A stretch of 64,000 nucleotides of DNA from DRKI01 sp011051875 (GTDB lineage Bacteria; Desulfobacterota; Desulfobulbia; Desulfobulbales; Desulfobulbaceae): positions 1 through 64,000 of the forward strand of contig JALXDL010000039.1 of assembly GCA_026990385.1 (NCBI GenBank). Direction: 5' to 3'. Each line of letters starts with the position of its first letter. Position 1 is the stretch's first letter. Below, piece by piece: positions 18,270 through 26,201 of the stretch. Under the pieces are notes generated by a model. It was not told the origin of the DNA. It made no database searches and saw only the letters and a program-made list of their open reading frames with translations. The translations under genes and the position numbers were made by a program.

Positions 18270-18788
18270 ATGCTGGACTTCCTCGAGCTGATCAGCCGGG
18301 CCATCGACCGGCTCAACCTCGTGGTCGGCCGGCTGGTCTCCTGGGTGACCCTGCTGGTGGTCCTGGTGGTCTTCACCGACGTGGTGATGCGCTACGCCTT
18401 CAATACCAGCTTTGTCTTCACCCAGGAGCTGGAGTGGCATCTCTTTGCCTTCATCTTTCTCATGGGCGCTGGCTATACCCTGCTGCGCGAGGGGCATGTC
18501 CGGGTGGACATCATCTACCAGCGGCTGGATCGCAGGGGCCGGGCCTGGGTGGACCTGGCGGGGGTGGTGGTTTTCCTCCTGCCCGGCTGCTACCTGGTCA
18601 TCGCCACGGCCATCCCCTTCGTGGTCTCCTCCTACCTGACCGGCGAGGGATCACCCGATCCCGGCGGCATTCCCCATCGCTGGCTGCTCAAGGCCTGTGT
18701 CCCGGCCGGTTTCCTGCTCCTCGGGCTGCAGGGGATCTCCATGGCCATCAAGGCGATCCGCGTGCTGGCCGGCAGGGAGACGGACTGA
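18270..18788 (+). CDS. TRAP transporter small permease subunit (DctQ type)
   Basis: A 172-residue membrane protein with four hydrophobic segments and the family features DVVMRYAFN and ELEWHLFAFIFLMGAGYTLLREGHVRVD. It supports the large permease of a sodium- or proton-driven solute importer. The ATG at 18270 is used. A TTG at 18249 in frame is possible. Its stop overlaps the next start as TGATG, showing translational coupling. Confidence 0.92.
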   Translation: MLDFLELISRAIDRLNLVVGRLVSWVTLLVVLVVFTDVVMRYAFNTSFVFTQELEWHLFAFIFLMGAGYTLLREGHVRVDIIYQRLDRRGRAWVDLAGVVVFLLPGCYLVIATAIPFVVSSYLTGEGSPDPGGIPHRWLLKACVPAGFLLLGLQGISMAIKAIRVLAGRETD

Positions 18789-20119
18789 TGTTCATGGACT
18801 ATCTTCCGGCCTGGATGTTCCTGGCCCTGACCATCCTGCTCATGGCCGGCTTCCCGGTCACCTTTACCCTCCTTGGCACCTCGCTCGTTTTCGGGCTGAT
18901 CGGCTTCGGCTGGGACTTTTTCAATCTCCTGCCCCTGCGTATCTGGGGCATCATGACCAATGTCACCCTGCTGGCCGTGCCGCTCTTTGTCTTCATGGGA
19001 GTCATGCTGGAACGATCCGGCCTGGCCGAGGACCTGCTCGACACCATGGGGCTGCTTTTCGGCCGCATCCGCGGCGGACTTGCCGTCTCCACCGTGGTGG
19101 TCGGCGCCCTGCTCGGCGCTTCCACCGGCATCGTCGGTGCCACCGTGGTCACCATGGGGTTGCTGGCCGTGCCCACCATGCTCAGGCGCGGCTACCAGAA
19201 GGAGCTGGCCACGGGTACGGTTTCGGCCTCCGGCACCCTGGGCCAGATCATTCCGCCCTCCATCGTCCTGGTCCTGATCGGTGACATCGTCGGTGTGCCC
19301 GTGGGCGACCTGTTCATGGGCGCGGTCCTGCCCGGGCTGGTCCTGGTGGGACTCTACATCGCCTACATCCTGGTCGTGGCCACCCTCAGGCCGGAGATCG
19401 CGCCGCCGTTCCGGATGGACAGCGAGGGCGGCCTGCACGGTATCGACCTGATGCTGCGGGTGCTCAGGTCGCTGGTGCCGCCGCTTTTCCTGATGGTGGC
19501 AGTGCTCGGTTCCATCTTCGCCGGCATTGCCTCGCCCACCGAGGCGGCCGCGGTGGGCGCGGTGGGGGCCACCCTGCTCACCGCGCTCAACCGGCGTTTC
19601 AGTCTGAAGATCCTGCAGCAGGTCATGGATTCCACCCTGCAGCTCACCTGCATGGTATTCATCATCCTGGTGGGTGCGGCCGCCTTCGGCCTGGTCTTCC
19701 GCGGCACCGGCGGCGACGACCTGGTGCGCAGCTTTCTTGCAGGTATTGCCGCTGTCCATGGCCGCTGGTTCGTGCTGTTCGTGGTCATGGCACTCATCTT
19801 CGTGATCGGTTTTTTTCTCGATTTCATCGAGATCACCTTTATCCACGTGCCGGTGCTGGCACCGATCATGATCGAGTTCGGCTTTGACCCGGTCTGGCTC
19901 TGTATCCTGATCGCGGTCAACCTGCAGACCTCGTTCATGACCCCGCCTTTCGGCTTTTCGCTGTTCTATCTCAAGGCTGTCTGCCCGCCGGAGGTGCGGA
20001 CGGGGCACATCTACAGGGGCATCATCCCCTTTGTCGTCTGCCAGCTTGCCGGCCTGCTCATCGTTATCCTCTTTCCCGGCCTCATCACCTGGCTGCCCCG
20101 GGTGGTTTTCAGCCAGTGA
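18788..20119 (+). CDS. TRAP transporter large permease subunit (DctM type)
   Basis: A 443-residue polytopic protein with about 12 membrane segments, the translocation subunit of a TRAP importer. Typical DctM blocks include FMGVMLERSGLAEDLL, STGIVGATVVTMG and GTVSASGTLGQIIPPSIVLV. The start overlaps the DctQ stop. It is followed at once by a lytic transglycosylase gene and then the binding protein, so the importer is complete. Confidence 0.95.
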   Translation: MFMDYLPAWMFLALTILLMAGFPVTFTLLGTSLVFGLIGFGWDFFNLLPLRIWGIMTNVTLLAVPLFVFMGVMLERSGLAEDLLDTMGLLFGRIRGGLAVSTVVVGALLGASTGIVGATVVTMGLLAVPTMLRRGYQKELATGTVSASGTLGQIIPPSIVLVLIGDIVGVPVGDLFMGAVLPGLVLVGLYIAYILVVATLRPEIAPPFRMDSEGGLHGIDLMLRVLRSLVPPLFLMVAVLGSIFAGIASPTEAAAVGAVGATLLTALNRRFSLKILQQVMDSTLQLTCMVFIILVGAAAFGLVFRGTGGDDLVRSFLAGIAAVHGRWFVLFVVMALIFVIGFFLDFIEITFIHVPVLAPIMIEFGFDPVWLCILIAVNLQTSFMTPPFGFSLFYLKAVCPPEVRTGHIYRGIIPFVVCQLAGLLIVILFPGLITWLPRVVFSQ

Positions 20120-20148
20120 CCGCGCGATTTCCGTACAAGGAGTTCATG

Positions 20149-21642
20149 ATGGCACCCCGCACTGTCTCCCGGAACATACTGGTCAAGGGGCTCTGCTGCC
20201 TCCTTCCCCTCCTCGTTCTCTGGCCCGCCACCGGCGGCCTGTCCGCTACGGGCAGTGAGATCACCGCGGCCGTGCAAAGGCGGTGGACCGGTGATTTCGA
20301 CCAGATGGTCAAGCTCCACCGTATCCGGGTGCTGGTCCCTTTCAGCAAGACCTTCTACTTCCTCGACGGTGGCCGGCAGCTCGGTTTTACCTACGAGATG
20401 GTCCGGCGTTTCGAGGAGTTTGTGAACAAGCGGCTGAACAAGGGGCATGTCAAGGTCAAGGTGGTGATCATCCCCACGCAGCGGAACCGGTTGCTGCCCG
20501 ACCTGGTGGCCGGCCGTGGTGACATCGCGGCCGGCAACCTGACAATAACCACCGGGCGGCTCCGGAGCGTGGATTTCAGCGACCCCTTTTTCACCGATGT
20601 CAGCGAGATCATCGTTACCGGGCCCGGCGGACCGCCGCTGCACACTATTTTTGATCTTGCCGGCCGGGAGATCTATGTCAGGAAGTCGAGCAGCTACTAC
20701 GACAGCCTGCGCCGCCTGAACGAGGGGTTGCAGGCGATGGGAAAGAAACCGGCAGTCATCCGGCTGGCGGATGAGTACCTGGAGGACGAGGACCTCCTGG
20801 AGATGGTCAATGCCAGCCTGATTCCCATGATCGTCATTGATTCCCACAAGGGAACCTTCTGGCGGCAGATCTTCAGGTCCATTACCCTGCACCCGGAGAT
20901 CAGGCTCCGCAGCGGCGGCCGGATCGGCTGGGCGATCCGCAAGAACAGTCCCCGCCTCCTGGCCGAGATCAATGAGTTCGTCCGCAGAAACAAGAAGGGA
21001 ACACTCCATTTCAACATCCTCTTCAACCGCTATCTCAAGGATACCAGGTATGTCAAAAACGCCCTGTCAGAAAAGGAGATCAGAAAGTTTGAACAGACCC
21101 TGGACCTGTTTCGCAAGTATGGTGCGAAGTATGATTTCAACTGGATCATGCTGGCGGCCCTGGCCTACCAGGAGTCGGGGCTGGACCAGAACAGGCGGAG
21201 CAGGGCCGGCGCCATCGGCGTGATGCAGATCCTGCCCTCCACGGCTGCGGACCCCAACGTCGGGATCAGCAATATCGAGAGGATAGAGAATAATGTTCAT
21301 GCCGGCACCAAGTATCTCCGTTTTATGGTTGACCGCTATTTCAACGACTCCGGCATGGACAGGCTCAACCGGGGGTTGTTCGCCTTTGCCGCCTACAACG
21401 CCGGACCGGCCAGGATTGCAAAGCTGCGGCGGGAGGCGGCCGGGGAGGGATTGGATCCCAATGTCTGGTTCAACAACGTGGAGCTGGTGGCCGCTCGCCG
21501 GATCGGCCGGGAAACCGTGCAGTACGTGGACAATATCTACAAGTACTATGTGGCCTACCGGATGATCGTCCGCAGAAACAACCGGGCCCTGGTGGGCAAG
21601 TCCCTGCTGAAAGAGCAGCTCAGGAAAGAGGACGGCCGGTAG
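20149..21642 (+). CDS. MltF-like membrane-bound lytic murein transglycosylase
   Basis: A 497-residue exported protein. It has a signal or anchor sequence (about 7-31), a solute-binding-protein-like domain (about 50-310; FDQMVKLHRIRVLVPFS and YVRKSSSYYDSL) and a C-terminal SLT lytic transglycosylase domain (about 345-475). The likely catalytic Glu is in AYQESGLD, followed by GAIGVMQILPSTA and AFAAYNAGP. It cleaves peptidoglycan strands. The ATG at 20149 is 6 bases after AAGGAG. An ATG at 20146 is equally in frame. It lies inside the TRAP operon, which is unusual (see findings). Confidence 0.88.
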   Translation: MAPRTVSRNILVKGLCCLLPLLVLWPATGGLSATGSEITAAVQRRWTGDFDQMVKLHRIRVLVPFSKTFYFLDGGRQLGFTYEMVRRFEEFVNKRLNKGHVKVKVVIIPTQRNRLLPDLVAGRGDIAAGNLTITTGRLRSVDFSDPFFTDVSEIIVTGPGGPPLHTIFDLAGREIYVRKSSSYYDSLRRLNEGLQAMGKKPAVIRLADEYLEDEDLLEMVNASLIPMIVIDSHKGTFWRQIFRSITLHPEIRLRSGGRIGWAIRKNSPRLLAEINEFVRRNKKGTLHFNILFNRYLKDTRYVKNALSEKEIRKFEQTLDLFRKYGAKYDFNWIMLAALAYQESGLDQNRRSRAGAIGVMQILPSTAADPNVGISNIERIENNVHAGTKYLRFMVDRYFNDSGMDRLNRGLFAFAAYNAGPARIAKLRREAAGEGLDPNVWFNNVELVAARRIGRETVQYVDNIYKYYVAYRMIVRRNNRALVGKSLLKEQLRKEDGR

Positions 21643-21725
21643 CCGGACCGCCGGACACGGTGTAGCCGCGACAACAGGGGCACGCTGATGGCCCCGCATC
21701 AAGCATTCAGAACAGGAGGTGTACC

Positions 21726-22832
21726 ATGGAACGCCGTGAATTTCTCAAGACCGTAACAACCGCAGCCGTCTCCGCAACTGCCGCGTCCGCCCTTGCGGCA
21801 CCTGCCGTCCTGGCCGGGGAGAAGACCTATCGCTGGAAGATGGTCACCACCTGGCCGCCCAACCTGCCCGTGCTCCAGGATGGGGCCAAGCTCTTTGCCA
21901 GGCGGGTGGAGGAACTCTCCGGTGGCCGGCTCAGGATCAAGGTCTTTGCCGCCGGCGAGCTGGTGCCTGCCCTGGGTGTTTTTGACGCGGTCTCGGCCGG
22001 TACCGTACAGTGCGGTTCCGGCGCCGCCTATTACTGGGCCGGCAAGGTTCCGGCCGCGCAGTGGTTCGCCACGGTCCCCTTTGGCCTCAATGCCCAGGGC
22101 CTCAATGCCTGGTTCTACGGCGGTGACGGCCTGAAGCTGTGGGAGGAGGTCTATGCGCCGTTCAATGTCGTGCCCCGGCCCCAGGGCAATACGGGGGTGC
22201 AGATGGGCGGGTGGTTCCGCAAGGAGATCAACTCGCTGGCCGATTTCAAGGGACTGAAAATGCGTATCCCCGGCCTGGGCGGCAAGGTGATCGCCAAGGC
22301 GGGCGGCACCGTGGTTCTGCTGGCGGGCGGTGAGATCTTCACCTCCCTGGAACGTGGCGTGCTCGACGCCACCGAGTGGGTGGGCCCCATGCACGACCTG
22401 CGCATGGGGTTCTACAAGGCCGCGCCCTACTACTATTATCCGGGCTGGCATGAGCCGGGCACCTGCCTGGAGGTCATCTTCAACAGGAAGGACTATGAGG
22501 GCCTGCCCAGGGAGCTGCAGCAGATCATCGACCTGGTGGCCATGGAGATCAACCTCTGGTCCCTGTGCCAGTTCGAGGCCGGCAACGGCGCTGCACTGCA
22601 GGAACTGATCACCCGGCACCACGTCAAGCTGCGTCGTTTCCCGGACAAGGTCCTGGCCGATCTGCACAAACTGGCCCGCGAGGTGGTGGAGGAGGAGGCA
22701 GCCAAGGATCCCATGTCGACCAAGGTCAACGAGGCCTACAAGAAGTTCAAGGCCCAGGTCGGGATCTGGGGATCGGTCTCGGAAAAGGCCTACTATGATC
22801 TCATTGCGGACACCTATGCCCTGAATCAGTAG
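21726..22832 (+). CDS. TRAP transporter substrate-binding protein (DctP family, TakP-like)
   Basis: A 368-residue periplasmic receptor that hands its ligand to the DctQM permease. The N-terminus MERREFLK...APAVLAGE is a twin-arginine-like signal with a cleavage region near residue 30. Motifs such as YYWAGKVPAAQWFATVPFGL, FYGGDGLKLWEE and GWHEPGT resemble the 2-oxo-acid binding TakP group. Ligand assignment is therefore tentative: an alpha-keto acid or other carboxylate. A GGAGGTGTACC ribosome site precedes the ATG. Confidence 0.92.
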   Translation: MERREFLKTVTTAAVSATAASALAAPAVLAGEKTYRWKMVTTWPPNLPVLQDGAKLFARRVEELSGGRLRIKVFAAGELVPALGVFDAVSAGTVQCGSGAAYYWAGKVPAAQWFATVPFGLNAQGLNAWFYGGDGLKLWEEVYAPFNVVPRPQGNTGVQMGGWFRKEINSLADFKGLKMRIPGLGGKVIAKAGGTVVLLAGGEIFTSLERGVLDATEWVGPMHDLRMGFYKAAPYYYYPGWHEPGTCLEVIFNRKDYEGLPRELQQIIDLVAMEINLWSLCQFEAGNGAALQELITRHHVKLRRFPDKVLADLHKLAREVVEEEAAKDPMSTKVNEAYKKFKAQVGIWGSVSEKAYYDLIADTYALNQ

Positions 22833-22902
22833 TCCTGTGTCCTGGTCCGCCTCCTGGCCCTCTTTCCGGGTCCGGGCGGACCAGGTGACCCGGAATCCTC
22901 CT

Positions 22903-24099
22903 GTGAATGATCGCGACCGGCACATACTGTCCGTGACCTGTTACGGACATTTTCTGAGCCATTTCAACATGCTGGTCTTTCCGGCCATCCTGTTGCCCCT
23001 TTCGGACGGCCTGAAAATGACCATGGCCGATACCCTGGACCTGGCCTTCTGGATGTACCTCCTGTTCGGGGTCACGGCCCTGCCGTGGGGAATGCTGGCC
23101 GACAGGATCGGGCCGCGGCCGCTGCTGGCCCTCTTCTACCTCGGGGCCGGCTGCTCCGGCCTGGCTGCGGCCATGGCCATGGATTCGCCCTTTGCCCTGA
23201 AACTGGCCCTGGCCGGGGTGGGCCTCTTTTCGGGGATCTACCATCCGGCCGGCCTGGGCTGGATCGCCTGCTGCGTAAGCCGGACCTCGGCCGGCATGGC
23301 GGTGAACGGCATGTTCGGCAACCTGGGGCTGGCCACGGGCCCCCTGCTGGCCGGCCTGGCCAACTGGCTCTGGGGCACGTCCGCCGTCTACCTGGGCCTG
23401 GCCATGATGAACCTGGCCGGCCTGGTCCTGCTGCTGCGTTCCGGCCCCGGGACATGCCCTGCCTCCGCCCATGACGACAAGAAAGCAGCGGCCGCCTCCT
23501 GGAAACGATTTGCCGTGCTCCTGGTGGTGATGATGCTCGGCGGCGTGGTCTATCGCGGCTCCACCGTCATCCTGCCCTCCCTCTTCGAGCTGCGGGGAAC
23601 TCACCTCTACCGGCAGGTCACCGACCTGCTGTCCGGTCATGTTTCGGGAAACCTGACCGCCACCGTGCTTGTCTCGTGTCTCTACCTGGCCGGCATGCTC
23701 GGCCAGTATGCCGGCGGCAGGGTAGGGGAGCGGTTCGACCTGCGGTGGGGATATCTCCTCTTTCACCTGCTGACCATTCCGGCGGCCTTTGCCATGGCAC
23801 TTGTCGCCGACCTGCCCCTGGTGCTGCTGGCCACGGTCCACTCCTTTTTTCTGCTTGGCATGCAGCCCATTGAAAATACGCTGGTTGCCCGGCTGACTCC
23901 GCCGTCCATGCACTCCATGGCCTTTGGCATGAAGTTTGTCCTTACCTTCGGGGTGGGCGCCCTGGCCGTGAAGCTGGTCCGGTCTGTCGAGGCGGGTTAT
24001 GGTATCGATGCGGTCTTTCCGGCCCTGGGCATGGTCTCGATCCTGCTCGTCTGCTGTATCCTGCTCCTGGTCCGGGTCACGCCGCCGCTTCGTTCCTGA
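22903..24099 (+). CDS. Major facilitator superfamily transporter
   Basis: About 398 residues with roughly 12 membrane segments. The first region (DRHILSVTCYGHFLSHFNMLVFPAILLPLSD) and the loop WGMLADRIGPRPLL are MFS signatures. The overall look resembles the fosmidomycin-resistance/YfnC branch. Substrate unknown. The start is uncertain: GTG at 22903 is used because the conserved region begins just after it. GTG at 22837 is possible. Neither has a clear ribosome site. It follows the TRAP binding protein closely and may share its transcript. Confidence 0.82.
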   Translation: MNDRDRHILSVTCYGHFLSHFNMLVFPAILLPLSDGLKMTMADTLDLAFWMYLLFGVTALPWGMLADRIGPRPLLALFYLGAGCSGLAAAMAMDSPFALKLALAGVGLFSGIYHPAGLGWIACCVSRTSAGMAVNGMFGNLGLATGPLLAGLANWLWGTSAVYLGLAMMNLAGLVLLLRSGPGTCPASAHDDKKAAAASWKRFAVLLVVMMLGGVVYRGSTVILPSLFELRGTHLYRQVTDLLSGHVSGNLTATVLVSCLYLAGMLGQYAGGRVGERFDLRWGYLLFHLLTIPAAFAMALVADLPLVLLATVHSFFLLGMQPIENTLVARLTPPSMHSMAFGMKFVLTFGVGALAVKLVRSVEAGYGIDAVFPALGMVSILLVCCILLLVRVTPPLRS

Positions 24100-24165
24100 A
24101 AACAACAAAAATTCCGGCGGGCCCCCTTCCGGGCCGGTGGTTGAGAACCGTACCCGGCCTTTTCC

Positions 24166-24208
24166 CTGTACGTTGTCACAGGCACCCCGTCTCTGCACGG
24201 TCGCGCCG
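24166..24208 (+). repeat. Dispersed repeat family 2, half copy
   Basis: These 43 bases match the right arm of the element at 43024-43173 (reverse strand 43132-43174) at 38 positions by hand count. The block GTCACAGGCACCCC is identical in both. Only one arm is present here. Confidence 0.7.
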
Positions 24209-24348
24209 GGCCGGCCGCTGCCAGTGTCCCTTCCCCGAAATGTCGGCATGGCATAAAAAAGGGTTGCAATACCTCTCAATTTTAAGTAATTGGTTAATTA
24301 ATTAAATTATTAAGCATAAGCCAGCTCATCTGGCAAGGAGGGAGTGCC

Positions 24349-24996
24349 ATGCAGTCGATCAACCAGAGGATCTCCACCATCACCGTTCTGCTCGCAACCT
24401 GTCTGCTGTTTACGGTCGCTGTACCGGCCAGGGCCGCCCTGGACGGCGACGAGTTCACCGCCCAACTCAATGCCCTTGTCCTGCAGGGCAATGACCTGCT
24501 GGCCCAGGCATCGGCCATCACCCTCACTCCCCTGACCATGAGTTCCCGCATCGACCAGCTCGAGGCGGCGGTCACCGACTATCGTTCCAATGTCATTGCC
24601 GCCTACAACGACGTGGTTGCCGCGTCAGGGAGCAGCCTCAGCCTGAATTCCGACATGCTGGTGGCCCTGCAGACCCTGAGTACGATCAGCGTATCCCTGG
24701 CCGATACCTGCAAGGATCTCACCCTCCAGATCGCCAACCTGGCCGCATCCACCTTTCTCAGCACCCTGGACAGCTCCCTTTCCGCCATGCTCCGGCTGTC
24801 CGACGATATCGGCCTGATGGCGGACCGGATCCTGGAGATGGCGGACAAGATCCTGGTCATGGCCGACAACATCGGTGAGATGGCGGACCGGATCATCGCC
24901 ACCCAGCTCATCCAGAGCAACAACCTGAAGCTGGTCATGGATACGATCCTGGCGACCCAGAACAACATCATCAGGCTCATCAGCCTCTTTCTGTAA
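24349..24996 (+). CDS. Secreted hypothetical protein with a four-fold MAD heptad repeat
   Basis: I do not recognise the family. The 215-residue protein has a clear signal peptide (about 1-29, ending PARA-A), then an Ala/Leu/Ser-rich helical body with a single Cys at 121. Residues 154-181 are four tandem heptads of the form I-x-x-M-A-D-[RKN], followed by a hydrophobic amphipathic tail (IIRLISLFL). The regular heptads predict a coiled coil or amphipathic helix bundle at the cell surface or periplasm. An AAGGAGGGAG ribosome site precedes the ATG. The DNA just upstream is strikingly AT-rich (TTAATTAATTAA), a likely promoter. Confidence 0.72.
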   Translation: MQSINQRISTITVLLATCLLFTVAVPARAALDGDEFTAQLNALVLQGNDLLAQASAITLTPLTMSSRIDQLEAAVTDYRSNVIAAYNDVVAASGSSLSLNSDMLVALQTLSTISVSLADTCKDLTLQIANLAASTFLSTLDSSLSAMLRLSDDIGLMADRILEMADKILVMADNIGEMADRIIATQLIQSNNLKLVMDTILATQNNIIRLISLFL

Positions 24997-25378
24997 CCCC
25001 AGGGCGGCACGCATCCGGGGACTGCTGCCTGACCGGCATCCCGGAACGGGCATGCCTTTCTCCCGCACGGACGGCAGCCATGGATCGTCCGCCAGTTACC
25101 TCCTCACCTCCTTCCGGGCGTGACGCGATGTTTCGTGTTGCGCCCGCCTCTGTCATTCGCCGTGATTGTACCGTGAAGGGGCTGGAACGGCCCGAGCCGG
25201 TCTGACCAGCCAGATGCATCCCGGCGTGGCACCGCAGCGGGTCTCACCAGGGTCGATGTCATGACGGGACGGCTGTATCTTCCTGGCTCCCGGCCGGTTT
25301 CTTTCCGGAGAAACCGGCATGCCGTGCCGCTGGGGGTACGGCAGGGGCAACAGGATCCGGGTTTGGGGCTGGTGCAGG
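24997..25378. other. Convergent intergenic region with a perfect hairpin
   Basis: No gene is seen. A 10-bp perfect stem GCCGGTTTCT/AGAAACCGGC with a 6-base loop lies at 25293-25318. It may end transcription from either side, although there is no strong T run. Confidence 0.45.
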
Positions 25379-26056
25379 TTATCGGTCCAGGACCAACCCG
25401 ACATGATGGTAGAGGTTGTAGCAGCCCAGGCCGATCACCAGCAGGCCGGCCCAGCGGAGCATCTCCTTCCTGGTCGCGGCGGTGAGCCAGTGGACCGTGG
25501 TGCCGAAGAGAAAGAGGGAGGGCAGGGTGCCGAGGCCGAAGGAGAACATGATCAGGCCCCCCTGGACCGGGTCGCCGCGGCCGGCGGCGGCAAGGGCGAT
25601 GGCATAGAGAAAGCCGCAGGGCAGAAAGCCCATGACCATGCCCACCGGCAGGGCGGCAGGGCCGGGCGGCAACCGCCGGAGCCGGGTCACGGTGCGGGTG
25701 AGGACGCCCATGGCGCCGGGAAACTCGAGCCGGATGATGCCTCGGCCGGAAAAGAGGCCGGTGGTGGCCAGTCCCATGGCGATGATGACCAGGTCGGCGA
25801 GAATGAGGATCCCGTGCGAGGCCAGGGAAAAGACCGGCGTCCTGTTAAGAAGGGCACCCACCCAGCCGGCCACGGCACCGATGAAGGTGTAGGTGGCGAT
25901 GCGGCCGAGGTTGTAGAAGAGATGGAAAACAATACCCTGGCGCAGGCCGCGGCCGCGCAGGGACAGGGCCGCCACCACCGGGCCGCACATGCCGATGCAG
26001 TGGCCCGATCCGAGAAAGGCGGTGCTGAGCGCAATGCTGTAGACCGGATCAATCAT
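25379..26056 (-). CDS. TauE/SafE-like (UreH-type) membrane protein of the cbb3 assembly locus
   Basis: A 225-residue protein with about six membrane segments and Cys/His motifs in the first segment (GSGHCIGMCGP) and the fourth (GFLPCG). Homologues are often encoded next to ccoGHIS and are thought to take part in metal handling during oxidase maturation. The true substrate is not established. The ATG at 26056 is chosen over 26065 because GAGG lies 8 bases upstream of it. Either start overlaps the end of ccoS. Confidence 0.8.
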   Translation of the reverse strand: MIDPVYSIALSTAFLGSGHCIGMCGPVVAALSLRGRGLRQGIVFHLFYNLGRIATYTFIGAVAGWVGALLNRTPVFSLASHGILILADLVIIAMGLATTGLFSGRGIIRLEFPGAMGVLTRTVTRLRRLPPGPAALPVGMVMGFLPCGFLYAIALAAAGRGDPVQGGLIMFSFGLGTLPSLFLFGTTVHWLTAATRKEMLRWAGLLVIGLGCYNLYHHVGLVLDR

Positions 26057-26198
26057 CCCCGTCATCCTCGAGCATCCGGTACTTGGGCCGTTCGATGTCG
26101 TCGAACTCGCCCTTTTTCGCCGCCCACAGGAAGACCAGCCAGGCGCCGATTCCCAGGAAGAGCGAGAGCAGCAGAAGGATGATAATGGACTTGAACAT
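26049..26198 (-). CDS. ccoS: Cytochrome oxidase maturation protein CcoS
   Basis: A 49-residue protein with one membrane segment (about 4-24, followed by LWAAKKGEFDDIE), the usual CcoS form. It ends in PKYRMLEDDGDD. CcoS is needed for cofactor insertion into cbb3 oxidase in some bacteria. The gene begins 3 bases after the ccoI stop and overlaps the next gene. Its acidic tail is nearly the same as that of the CcoQ-like protein of this locus (see findings). Confidence 0.88.
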   Translation of the reverse strand: MFKSIIILLLLSLFLGIGAWLVFLWAAKKGEFDDIERPKYRMLEDDGDD

Positions 26199-26201
26199 GG
26201 T

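Noticed and set aside
18632..20008. 458-codon minus-strand frame opposite the TRAP permease
   Set aside because: Extremely rich in His, Gln, Asp and Glu, as expected for the complement of a hydrophobic membrane gene.
24249..24269. TGGCAT...TTGCAA upstream of the heptad-repeat gene as a sigma54 promoter
   Set aside because: The GG and GC dinucleotides are 16 bases apart instead of 12, so the spacing is wrong.
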